64,000 bases of DNA from Branchiostoma floridae (taxonomy: Eukaryota > Chordata > Leptocardii > Amphioxiformes > Branchiostomatidae): positions 10,821,266 through 10,885,265 of the forward strand of contig NC_049992.1 of assembly GCF_000003815.2 (NCBI RefSeq), read 5' to 3'. Below, one piece after another: positions 31,701 through 40,321 of this stretch. Under the pieces are notes generated by a model, which did no database searches, was not told the origin of the DNA, and was given only the letters and a program-made list of their open reading frames with translations. Position 1 is the first letter of the stretch, and every line of letters starts with the position of its first letter. The position numbers were made by a program, and so were the translations under genes.

Positions 31701-31880
31701 AGTGGGGATCGGTCTGTAATTAAATAATTAATGACAGCCGGAAGCTAATATATCTCTTGTACAATTCTAACAAGAGGAAATATCTTCAAAGTGGCTTACC
31801 TCAGACTGATCCACAACCTTCAGAGCGCCGTTCTGTTTTCCCTGTCCTCGCGATAAAGGACTCAGCAGCGAGTTCCACAT
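16600..31880 (-). CDS. KIAA2012-like coiled-coil protein, 17 exons, 1287 aa
   Basis: Minus-strand exons in order: 31880-31800, 27504-27208, 27028-26898, 26487-26365, 26054-25600, 25412-24837, 24102-23908, 23587-22965, 22510-22145, 21761-21666, 21522-21334, 20860-20660, 20037-19993, 19043-18931, 18762-18660, 17337-17195, 16726-16600. All have AG acceptors and GT donors, all phases match, and the sum is 3864 bases, exactly 1288 codons with the stop. The order is a conserved N-terminal module (1-126), a Ser/Arg/Asp-rich, probably disordered region to about 827, a Lys/Arg/Glu coiled coil (about 850-1240) and a C-terminus KPWVWSYFKNVPMEVLREPY. From memory the N-terminus (LLSPLSRGQGK, LPRTYLTRRGPLLLF), the overall plan and the C-terminus resemble vertebrate KIAA2012, an uncharacterised protein. 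The gene model is firm; the orthology needs an alignment. Confidence 0.9.
17011..17190. repeat. imperfect tandem duplication in intron 16
   Basis: About 17011-17100 and 17108-17190 share tctattcgtttttctgcaat and tctgttcgtttttctgcaat, then an accaaacggctaa or acaaacggctaca block, then a ttggcttc or taggctta end. The second copy abuts the donor of exon 16 (17194-17195), so the duplication begins at the splice site. Confidence 0.75.
17195..22510 (-). CDS. exons 9-16: charged coiled-coil region
   Basis: Eight exons (22510-22145 down to 17337-17195), residues about 828-1246. Composition is dominated by Glu, Arg, Lys, Gln and Ala in heptad-like runs such as RREEEQRLLKERIREKEEAK and EERKRLAKEEADRKRREE, so a long single helix or coiled coil is expected. 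Exon 9 begins with a basic segment (KAARQKQPPKKKNGKKK) and an acidic run (DMEEEEEEDNKK). Exon 13 is only 45 bases long. Plus-strand open frames opposite these exons are Ser/Arg-rich shadows. Confidence 0.9.
17623..18193. mobile_element. MITE, PIF/Harbinger-like, in intron 15
   Basis: The terminal inverted repeats (17623-17665 and 18151-18193, GGCCCCGTTCATGATGCAAA...) are identical over 43 bases. TTA flanks both ends (17620-17622 and 18194-18196), fitting the three-base TWA target duplication of PIF/Harbinger elements. The 571-bp body has many gcggat subrepeats and no transposase frame, so it is non-autonomous. The perfect ends suggest a young insertion. Confidence 0.88.
20505..20640 (-). mobile_element. 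CGCGAA-type dispersed palindromic repeat, copy 1
   Basis: Rich in accgcgaac motifs and ending cgcgaacttaaatgcattt, the complement of the left end of the 34-kb copy. It lies in intron 12 of the KIAA2012-like gene, just outside exon 12. Fragment or whole element; limits approximate. Confidence 0.65.
22965..23587 (-). CDS. exon 8: disordered region with a duplicated KAAILAKLG motif
   Basis: Residues 620-827, low in hydrophobic residues except for two copies of one motif: EKAAILAKLG at 696-705 and ERAALMAKLG at 790-799, each preceded by Asp/Ser/Thr. The two sites are 94 residues apart. They could be short amphipathic helices that bind the same partner. The exon starts in phase 1 and ends in phase 0 at GTAAAT. 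Confidence 0.88.
24251..24307. repeat. short inverted repeat in intron 6
   Basis: ttgaaacag and ttggtcactatg on the left are mirrored by catagtgaccaa and ctgtttcaa on the right around a 10-base loop, with a small bulge. It could form a stable stem in the transcript. Confidence 0.75.
26225..26310 (+). mobile_element. possible degenerate SINE head in intron 4
   Basis: Contains tggcgatgatgccgttgg (box A-like) and ggcctaggttcgtttgg (box B-like) at tRNA spacing. The match is partial, so this is tentative. Confidence 0.3.
26535..26780 (+). mobile_element. LINE 3' end remnant in intron 3
   Basis: One plus-strand frame reads GHAWRSKDEIITDVLLWTPK, then HGHASRGRPRKTYLHQLCED and TGC, followed after stops by DLPKAMEGREG and RERVM. 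This is the C-terminal signature of non-LTR retrotransposon polyproteins (RGRPRKTY...LCEDTG...LP.AM..R..WRERV). It ends in a GATGAT microsatellite, a common LINE tail. In-frame stops show it is dead. It is antisense to the host gene. Confidence 0.8.
27208..27504 (-). CDS. exon 2: conserved N-terminal module of the KIAA2012-like gene
   Basis: 99 codons, residues 28-126, phase 0 at both ends, acceptor ctctccccag and donor GAG before GTAGGT. It includes EKTVWPLPSRLARDDGEVVLP, RTYLTRRGPLLLF and the helix TVDGLIDSVLQFGLEE. It has the strongest globular-domain character in the protein and is GC-rich. The LPRTY.TRRG.LLL segment is the part I most associate with KIAA2012. Confidence 0.88.
27505..31799 (-). 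other. intron 1 of the KIAA2012-like gene, 4.3 kb
   Basis: No further exon is needed, because exon 1 and exon 2 join in phase 0. Contents include a hairpin element near 29.8-30.0 kb and otherwise AT-rich unique sequence. The open frame at 27740-27387 (MSTDQAY...) overlaps exon 2 in another frame, and its upstream part has no usable donor. Confidence 0.7.
29807..29983. mobile_element. hairpin element in intron 1
   Basis: The left arm 29807-29868 (agtagcctctaccaggctcc...) and right arm 29932-29983 are inverted copies with a few mismatches and a 60-base loop. No open frame. The family is unknown; a diverged relative may lie at 33.2-33.5 kb. Confidence 0.75.
31800..31880 (-). CDS. exon 1 of the KIAA2012-like gene
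   Basis: 27 codons: MWNSLLSPLSRGQGKQNGAL then KVVDQSE, ending GAG before GTAAGC, phase 0. The ATG at 31880-31878 is the start that joins in frame to exon 2. LSRGQGK near the start resembles the first residues I recall for vertebrate KIAA2012. Confidence 0.85.
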
Positions 31881-32320
31881 GTCTGGATTCTAAACCCGCT
31901 GGAGGTGTTGTACTGAACCGAAGTTACGACTGTGTATACCCGTATTTGTCTGCAGTATATTGTATATTGTAGTTGTCTCGTACACTGCTGTCATATTGGT
32001 GTGTACATGTTTTACACGCACACAGAACGTTGAAGTGGTCACCGGTCGATCTGTTTATAGTAGAGACAGGGCGCACGACGGCTTGTCGAGATCCATTCAG
32101 TAACGCGAGAATATGCCGCTAAATCCCTCACAGCATTAGCGTCAACGACGTCTTCATGTTTCCTTGGATACCACCTTTAGCGAGTATGCCACTCAGATAA
32201 CACAAATCCTCTGAGTCTGAGAATACACTTGTGTGGGCAAAACTGTACTACATCACACGATACAGTCCCGCGGCTTTTTATACACCAGTCAAAAAATAGT
32301 CTGTCTTTCACTCAGCTGGT

Positions 32321-32334
32321 ATCACCATAGCAAC
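32321..32334 (-). promoter_or_regulatory. partial RFX X-box-like site
   Basis: On the minus strand it reads GTTGCTATGGTGAT: a good left half and centre with a poor right half. It lies about 440 bases upstream of the KIAA2012-like ATG. Weak on its own. Confidence 0.25.
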
Positions 32335-33212
32335 GGACGCTGAACTCGACACCGTCAAGTCGACGGCAAATTCACGCGTGTTTGACGACCACAGACGTAG
32401 ATCCACGTTTTCTGTGAGTAAATCCTTCCTCCATTTTGAATGGAGAGACTATAATCTATAACCGTCAAGCATCGGCGGTCGTTTACATACCGTAACTATG
32501 TCGACGGGTCGCGACCAAGGGACGGTACGTTTTGTAGAATCGTCAACTCGATTATGACGAGAGCTATCGCATTTGCAAACGCATTCATGTAATGTTATGC
32601 ATTTTTAATACCACATGTTGTGCACAAAGGCCAAAGTTAAGGTTATGTCTTGAGGGAAATTGTATATCCTTTCTAACAATATTTTGATGAGATATTAGAC
32701 GACATTTTTGAAAGGTCAGTGAGAATGGTGGCATTGAAAAACCGATAGTAAGTCTCATGGGTGTAACAAAACATTTCAACTCTAGCATTTCGGTAAATTG
32801 TAAATCTCTAAAGGAGATCTAGTAATGATACAGTGCATGAAAAGGTTGGGACACTAATGATAAAGTTGCACGAAATAATTGCACGAAGTAATACGCTGTG
32901 TAAGTTTACAGAGTGTTGAATACGTTTCTTTTTTTGAGCTTATCTTGGCCAATTTTGAATAAACGTTCGTCAGCTATAACTGTCTTTTTTTGTCTCATCT
33001 ATGTCGGGAACAGATAGGCGAACGTTTGTCGACATATATACAAAAGATCGTATTTCAAATCTTGTCACTGAAAAACATCCTCCCATCCCCATTCAACGAT
33101 TGAGTGAACTAATGTACCGCCCCCTTCCCTCCATTGTTGCGCTCGAGGCGTTTTCACGACCAATTTTCTGTGGCCAGAGAATGGGACCGACACAATGGCC
33201 TGTGATTGGCTG

Positions 33213-33475
33213 CTGCACACGCCCTGGTAGGCTTTCCGGTAGAACAGGTGTAACGCAGTCTGTTCCTACAGGTAGTCTCTACCAGACTGACCACGCTGGC
33301 CATTATAGGGAGAAAAATTTGCCAGGGGTGTTGAGTACCAGGGAGGTTGGTCACCGCTCCGTAGGGAAAACATGAACCTAAGCGTAGCCCCTGGCCAATT
33401 TCCCGATTTATTTGTCGAATTCTACGATCCCCGCATCCCAATAGGAAGGCCTGGTAAAGGCTATTCTACAGGCGT
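33213..33475. repeat. possible diverged relative of the 29.8-kb hairpin
   Basis: tttgtcgaattctacgatcc and ggcctggtaaaggcta here resemble ttgtccaatttctacaat and gcctggtagaagcta at 29.94-29.98 kb, in the same order and spacing. A ccctggtaggctt block at the left end gives weak inverted symmetry. Confidence 0.4.
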
Positions 33476-34087
33476 CTAGACCAAATAACTGGCGACTGTT
33501 AACTGGACGTTTACACATACAGCAAATTGTGAGCCGTTTAGGGACAAAACACGGGTCATTTTGACAGAGAAAAGTCACGGAACTTTAGAATCTATAATTA
33601 GAACAGGTGCATGCAGTATTTAAGGCATCTACTCTCTCATTTTATGTGGAAGGTAGGTATAAGATACACGTGTTGCTATCTAAACGTGTTATTATGCTAA
33701 TCATGTGCCGTTTGGCTAGTCACAGAGCCTTGGAATCTTTAAGATTAAATCAGACGCTCGATAAGTTTGAATGGACCAGGCTATCTCATACAGCACAGTT
33801 ATAAAATGTTACTACAAATCTAGTGGTAACTCTGATCCATGTTTTTATTCATGGTGGACAAAACGCCAGCCTTGCTTCAAAGAACTTTAAATAGAGATAA
33901 CGTAATACTTCTGTGTGTGAAACTTGAAAACAAAATGAGTTGAAATTCTCCATGACAGATATAAAAGGACATAGGTAGTGTTGACTCCTTAAATGTTACC
34001 CTATGAAACATTAACATACACACCCTAACTTCAGCAATCCTTTTAGTCTACCTACATGTATCTAGCTTCCACCCTCTCCTCTTTATA

Positions 34088-34300
34088 TACTGTAAATGCA
34101 TTTAAGTTCGCGGGGATTTAATTTCGCGGTAGCGGGAAAATGGACTTTTCGCGGTGGTTTTAATTTCGCGGCAGCACCATACACTGTAGTCTCTTACTGT
34201 TATGGAAAAATGTTCTCGGTGGTTTTAAATTCGCGGTGAAGCGGCTACCGCGAAAACCGCGAACATTAATCCACCGCGAACATTTCTGCATTTTTTTGTC
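34088..34300. mobile_element. CGCGAA-type palindromic repeat, copy 2 (most complete)
   Basis: The left end is ctgtaaatgcatttaagttc followed by gcgggg. The right end is ccgcgaacatttctgcattt, an imperfect inverted copy. The interior alternates ttcgcggtggtttt and ccgcgaa. No open frame. Copies 1 and 3 in this window share the ends and interior. Confidence 0.7.
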
Positions 34301-35295
34301 ACCCCTGTCCATTTTCGAGCAAACTAATGCTGTCAGAGTCTGCCAGAGATTTAAGAGACGTTAAGAGCCGTATTTGATTTACAACACACTCCATTAGAAG
34401 ACATTCCCCTCCTTACTTGACATTTGACGAAGTTTTCGGTGTGACACTTTAACTGTGCCCTTCCACCCTCTGTAAATAAATTAGCGTTTTATCCCCCAAC
34501 AGTAACAGTAGAGTCAATTTGAGTACAAAGGCCGGTCAATACAATTAAGATACCTGAGTGCTTTTTCGTATCCAGGCACTAGTATATTCTACAGAGGTGC
34601 AGCTAAACGGTTGATGTTGCGACTGACGTATTTCACTGATGCCCCCCTCCCCACCGTGAATACAAAATACTTGTTATACCAAGGAAGTTATTTGCGCCAA
34701 TATTATGTTGGCCTCATTTATTTGACATTGGCAAACAAAATAGTAAATCGTAAAATTCGTTTTGAAGTAGTTGCGAGGCCATATTGTCATAAATATATCA
34801 CGAATTGTAGAAAAATCCAACTTCTCTAGATATAGCCAACACTGATATTTGAGTCGTCTCTTTTTTTTTACAATAATGTTAATCACTATTTATTGTCACA
34901 TTTATGTCTCTATATTTCTACCTCGTACTTTCAATTTGCCTGAAGGTACGAACTTACAAATGAGCTTTCTTATCATTATACATGTATCTGTTTTGCGCCA
35001 GTTGAGTGTTTGCACATGAAAAATGTCGAAAGTAGCTAAATACCAACGAATAAGATGAGAGAACTAACCAGTTTTTAAACAGCTATATATAATTTATATA
35101 TATGAAAAAATAGTATTTCATATTCAGGCGACATACTTTAATAAACCATTACGATGCATGCCCTTTCGTTAATATTTTGTTATTAATCCCCTTCTGAATG
35201 AAATCAATCATCGTCCTCACCACAACTGTAGTGGCAACATGACCCGTCGTGCAAATTAGCTGTCAATCACTGTGGAACCCCCTAATGACGTCCAT

Positions 35296-35309
35296 GTTTC
35301 CATAGCGAC
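35296..35309 (+). promoter_or_regulatory. X-box (RFX) site
   Basis: GTTTCCATAGCGAC fits the consensus RYYNYY-AT-RRNRAC at every position. X-boxes mark promoters of ciliary genes. It lies about 120 bases from the ETS/CRE pair listed next. Confidence 0.5.
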
Positions 35310-35420
35310 AGCCATGAAAACATTACGTAATGTCGCTATATGGAGTGTCATTCTTAGCGTCCCCAAACAACATACTAACACCATATACAGAACGTAATGA
35401 ATATTTTATAAATCTTGATA

Positions 35421-35503
35421 AAACGGAAGTGACGTCTCTGCCACCGGAAGTCACGTCATGTCCCTACCTATTAAACCACAAATTAATGGCGGCCGCGGCG
35501 GGA
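35421..35503 (+). promoter_or_regulatory. promoter-like cluster: two ETS/CRE composites and CG-rich ATGGCGGC
   Basis: CGGAAGTGACGTC at 35424-35436 and CCGGAAGTCACGTCA at 35444-35458 each join an ETS core (GGAAGT) to a CRE-like TGACGTC or CACGTCA core. Then comes ATGGCGGCCGCGGCGG (35486-35501), which resembles a YY1-type downstream element. This combination is typical of broad CpG-type promoters. No adjacent coding exon was found; it could be a distant start of the KIAA2012-like gene, 3.6 kb upstream of its ATG. Confidence 0.5.
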
Positions 35504-38267
35504 GATTAACGATAAGCTACATTGGCATGGACAATAAATTATTGATACGTGCTCAATACAGGACGGTATCAAAGGATTGGGTGGAAATTATCTCATCCCT
35601 TTCAGCAACGCATCATAGTGTCACATTTTGTTAATGCTGTACTCGCTTTTAGCAAAAATATATACACTTTATTGAGCTGATAAAAACAGGTTTATTTAGT
35701 AAGATGAGGCATTGTTGTTTCATTGTGTTGATTAGAAATTGTGCTTAGACTGTAAGTGTCCAAGTGTGTAAGCTAGTGTAAGACTCATTTAAAACTGTAA
35801 TGCTGAAAGACCCTTGGAGATATCTTGACACTCGTGACAGTGAGGACATACGACAATGTATAGACTCCTCGTCACGATACCCATTATTTTCCCTCACGCA
35901 TGCTATTTTGGCCACACGTCCACTTCAAAGAAGTCATAATGCGTGCTATAAACTTTCTTTGTCCGTTATAAAATCCCTATACACGATGAACATATTTCGC
36001 AATGGAGCAATGTACAAACATCATGCATTATCACTTATCAGAAAACGTCACCAAATTTGCTGTAAACATATGCCCTTTAGTCACTTATTTGCTATGGGCA
36101 TAACGTAATAACGTTCTAAAATATTAAACTAGCTATGGGCCATGTAACGTGACATAAAATTTCATTAGATGTCTACGACCTAAATATACGACTTGCTAGA
36201 CTTATTTACGTTTTGCATGCATGGTGACTCATCCAAGTTTCCTAGGAACTTGACGGTGACACAATAGGAATATGACTCAAGTTGACAAATGATTCGCTCC
36301 AACGACGCGTACACTATGCACTTGTAACCACAACAATGCATTCGTTTGAATCGTATCGATTTATCCTCCAGTGGAATCAGTCTTTCGTACTAGCTTTTCA
36401 AACGAGCAACACGAACAAAGGACAAGGTCTTGTCATCATATCCAGTCCACGTATATTGTAACTGATTCAGATTAATTTGCTCTGTTACACGATCTGGTTT
36501 CACATAATAGCAGGGTTTTGCAACCTGATATCTTACGTGCAAACGTTACCAGATGGTAAAGTCACTTGACTGTGCGATTTCAACGATTACGATGTGCGAA
36601 CAACACTGGCTAAAATACATTTATTGGTTTGATATATGTACACTTGTGTAGCACACAAAGTTTGCCACCAAATGATTTTCGTAATTGCATAGAATGCACA
36701 TTGATATTGTAACAAACGCTGTACCTACTGTTTTTCTGCCTAATATTGCTGTCTATTACTCTACTTCTTGTGCACAAACATTAGTCAAATGCTGAACATT
36801 GAAGCGTTAGGAATTTATAACTTATTGCATGCTAAACCGTGCTGTAGAACGATAATCTTGTACGTTTTGTATATTTATGTTCCCCATCAAAATTCTATTT
36901 GATCTCAAAGCTTTGATCAGCGTACCATGTCTGTTTCAGTGTTTGTGTGTCGCAATTCAACAAAAGTGTTTCGAAGCTCATTCTATTTTATCTTGTGCGA
37001 GTTAATTTAAATATCTTTTAGTATTTCTCATGAAAATCATTGGACCAGTCAGAAGCAATTATAAGATTGATTTGTTTGAAGATTTCTTTACTCAAAGGGT
37101 GCTTCGCTAGTAGTTACCGCTAGATGTCGTCTTGAAAGTGGATTACTAGTATGAAGAACAGATTTAGCCCATTGAGGAAGCGTGTATTATTGATATGTAG
37201 GGCTTCTGTTGCTAGACAAGGAATATGCCAGCCACGATTTCCCGTGTAAGTGTCATTTTCTCAAGATATACGGTAAAAAAACGATATAACTGCGCAATTT
37301 TGCTATTATGGGTTTTCTACAATCCGAAATAACATCCTTTAAGACTAGAAATAGCCCATTACATTCCCAGGAGCTGTGATCAAACTAGAAGGATTGCGAT
37401 TTTTATGTACTACCATTCACTCTGGAAGCGTTTTTGTGTAGGTATTATTGACGTTTTTGGTGTGTAATAGAAATCTTTGAGCGGAGGTAAAATCTAACGA
37501 TATGTATTAGATGGGCCCGGCAACACTGTGCCCTGACACCCACACATTACTGCACGACCCCTGCATTTCCCAGATGAGACGTTATAATACCAAGCGGCCA
37601 CCAAAGCGCTTCCAAGGTTGTATATATTTGCCAGGTGCACATTTTTCTTCTCCTGACATTTACGGGGAATTACAAGGATCGCTTGCAATGATACGGCCAA
37701 AACGGAACGATTGCACAACAAGGCAATTTGTGACCGTAATTTTGGTAAAACGTTTGATGATAGGACTGCAAAGGCCACCTGTCGACCATACATTGAAATG
37801 CAGCAGATTTTTAACTATCCCTATTTCTCATTCTGTAAGCACACATTCCGTGCACTACGACCCCTTAGTGGCTTGTAAATTTGCGTTCTTAACGTGAAAG
37901 ATTGTGATGTTTTGCCATTACAAGCGGTACAATTGAGTTTCTTAAGGTATGATTTACATGATTACAATGGCTCAAGAGCTTTTAAAGTTTACGTTGGAAG
38001 TTCTAACCTAAACTCATCTGCCGCCCCGTGGAAATAGTTTATAGTTTGAGAGGTTTAGTTGAAATATAAACGTATAGAATTGACCGAACCGACGTAAAAT
38101 GTTAAAAACGATTAATTCATTTCGATGTCATTTTTGTTGAGTTTATTCAAGGATATAACATTTTCACCTAGAAAATTTCACCATCCTGTTACGTTGTTAC
38201 TTTAAGGTCAGCATTTACAACACAAAAACGAGTGAGCAAATAGTCAAATTTATACTGTTAACGTGCC

Positions 38268-38273
38268 TTTATT
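38268..38273 (-). terminator. possible polyadenylation signal for the secreted-protein gene
   Basis: TTTATT on the plus strand (AATAAA on the minus strand), about 1.36 kb downstream of the stop at 39638. The distance is long, so the link is only a suggestion. Confidence 0.25.
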
Positions 38274-39637
38274 TGTATTGTGCATTTCGTAGAGCACATG
38301 TACAATAGCTCTGTATAGCATGTGTACAGCAGTTCTGATTCTGTTGGCAAACGATCTTTCTATGGCAAATGTCGCTGATTCGATGAAGTCGCATACATGT
38401 ACTTCCAAAATACAGAAGCAAAAATCATTGACAGTACATATAACAGGGCATTGTATGAAGGCGAGGCGTTGCGAAGAAGACCCTCGCTCTGAAAAAAGGC
38501 AGTTTATATGCAAATCAACAAATACAAAAATAATGCTTAAAGCAGAACACATCCTTGAAATTGATAAAATGGACGCAATGTTCGTCTTTCGAAATCCACT
38601 TATACTGGCATCCTTCTTATACACTGGAATGAGCACAAACGCTTTGTATCATCATAAGCTCCTTTGTCCCTCACGTAGCTTTACTCTGTAGCATCAGCGC
38701 GTACCGATCACCAAGACAAGGCAGTGGAACTGCAACTTAAGCCAAGGACAAAGTATGTGCATCAGGAGGCTTTGGTCCGCTATGGTGTTCTCAGCTGTAC
38801 AATTATATCCATGGATGAACAGCCCGAAGCTTAGATTGTCACACTCTACGGAGCTCAAGAAGAAATCACCGTGAAGTTTACAGCTGTACATGACGTTACA
38901 TACATACAATATAGAAGCATCTCCACCGGCCTTTTTTACACAGCTTCTGTCCTTCAACTCATTTAATGGCCAGATGTACGGTATGAAGACCCTGTCATGT
39001 TAACTAGAATATCGTTGTTAAAAAGTTTTGGCTAAGATTCTCTGATTTGGGCAGATGATCAAAGTCATATCCACCAATTCAGTTATCTTCATTCACGACG
39101 ATTGGCTATTTGCCCAATGTCTTTACCATCTTGAAGGATGACGATGAATGTGCTCATAATGATGTCTATAAAATGTTGTTCTGCATGGAAATGTTTTCAA
39201 AATTTGAGTAGACAATATAATCAGGAAGTCTAGAAATTGCAGTGTGGTGACAAGAAAAATTTTGTGTTTTCGATTCTTTAAAACAACTCAACTATTGCGC
39301 CAAACAGCAAATATTGGCACCGTTTTGGCCATTAAAACAACACTCCAGGGCTGCCGACGTCTTCAGTCTGTCACTGAAAACTTGGGGAAAACTTGCTTAC
39401 GAACGATAGATGCACCTTACATGTGTTGTCTTCAGCCTATTAAGAGAGTGCATTCTCGTGTGTGGCGGGATCTGTCTGAGCGCACACAAACGCTTTCCAA
39501 AGGCGGCAACAGTCTTTTCTTCTGCTTTGCTCCAGACATGTTTCGATCCTTTACTCTATCCCTAAAGTGCTTAAATGCATTTGGTTGAGTGCAATGTTGG
39601 TATGAACATGGAAGCGCTCTTGCGCACAGCAACAACA

Positions 39638-40321
39638 TCAACGGTCTTCTACGGGTTCTAGACAAGCTCGATATTTAACTTTGTCTTCATTGGAGTCGCT
39701 GGTCTCCACAGTTTTGGTGACGTAAACTCGGTATTTTACATTGTTTCCGCCCAAGTATTTACATCTCGTCTGCATGTCGTAGATAATGTCCGACTCCTCC
39801 GAGTTCAAGGTCACCCCTACGCAGAAGATTTTCACGGGTCCCGAGTTTGACATTGATATGTGGCTGATTCTAGCCTTGGGTATGATGCACTTGGCTTCTC
39901 CGAAGGTCTCCAGGTCCTTTGGGCATGTGCAGTGACCTCCGGGGTCATCGGGGTCACAGGCCACGTCCATCTGACAGCTGACGACGTGTAAATTCTGCAG
40001 CCTGCCCTTGCCCCGCACGCCGTCTGCCTGAGTCTGGTCGCCGAAGGATCGTGCGTAGCGATGCCGAACGGGCAAAGTCTCGTCAAGTTCCAGCGGAGAC
40101 TTCACGAGACTCACGTTTGCGCTGGTCACGTGAACGTACCTCTCGTACACTATCCTTGTACTTCTGTCGGCCAGCACTCGGGCATCCACGCGAGAGTGAT
40201 GAATCGGGGTGAGTTGGAGGCTCCTTGCTGTGTTTTCGTGGGGCAGACAAGGTGCTTGGATCAGGCCCAGCAGCACGCCGAAAATCCAATGAACAATCTT
40301 CATACTTGACCGCAGAGGCAT
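39638..40321 (-). CDS. predicted secreted cysteine-rich protein, 227 aa, not recognised
   Basis: Single open frame of 227 codons with coding-like GC-rich composition. The first ATG is at 40321; a second at codon 7 (MKIVHW) could equally be used. Residues 8-26 (KIVHWIFGVLLGLIQAPCLP) look like a signal peptide. Residues 27-110 are Arg-rich with one N-glycosylation site (Asn69-Val-Ser). Eight cysteines follow at 116, 122, 131, 133, 145, 167, 187 and 220, with a compact CDPDDPGGHCTCP and a beta-rich KIFCVGV...KYRVYVTKTVE tail. Even cysteine number and spacing suggest a disulfide-bonded extracellular domain. I do not recognise the family; a netrin-like or knot-type fold is only a guess. An upstream non-coding exon is possible. 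Confidence 0.72.
   Translation of the reverse strand: MPLRSSMKIVHWIFGVLLGLIQAPCLPHENTARSLQLTPIHHSRVDARVLADRSTRIVYERYVHVTSANVSLVKSPLELDETLPVRHRYARSFGDQTQADGVRGKGRLQNLHVVSCQMDVACDPDDPGGHCTCPKDLETFGEAKCIIPKARISHISMSNSGPVKIFCVGVTLNSEESDIIYDMQTRCKYLGGNNVKYRVYVTKTVETSDSNEDKVKYRACLEPVEDR

Larger units (their letters stand above)
31881..39637. other. upstream region of the KIAA2012-like gene and intergenic DNA
   Basis: No coding exon recognised in 7.8 kb. It holds a possible X-box at 32321, a hairpin-related repeat near 33.2-33.5 kb, a CGCGAA repeat near 34.1 kb, and the promoter-like cluster at 35.3-35.5 kb. The open frames at 35800-36108 and 37511-37897 show no coding character. Confidence 0.55.

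Noticed and set aside
37494..37897. 128-codon plus-strand frame
   Set aside because: No recognisable domain, no compositional difference from flanks, and an overlapping frame of similar length on the other strand.
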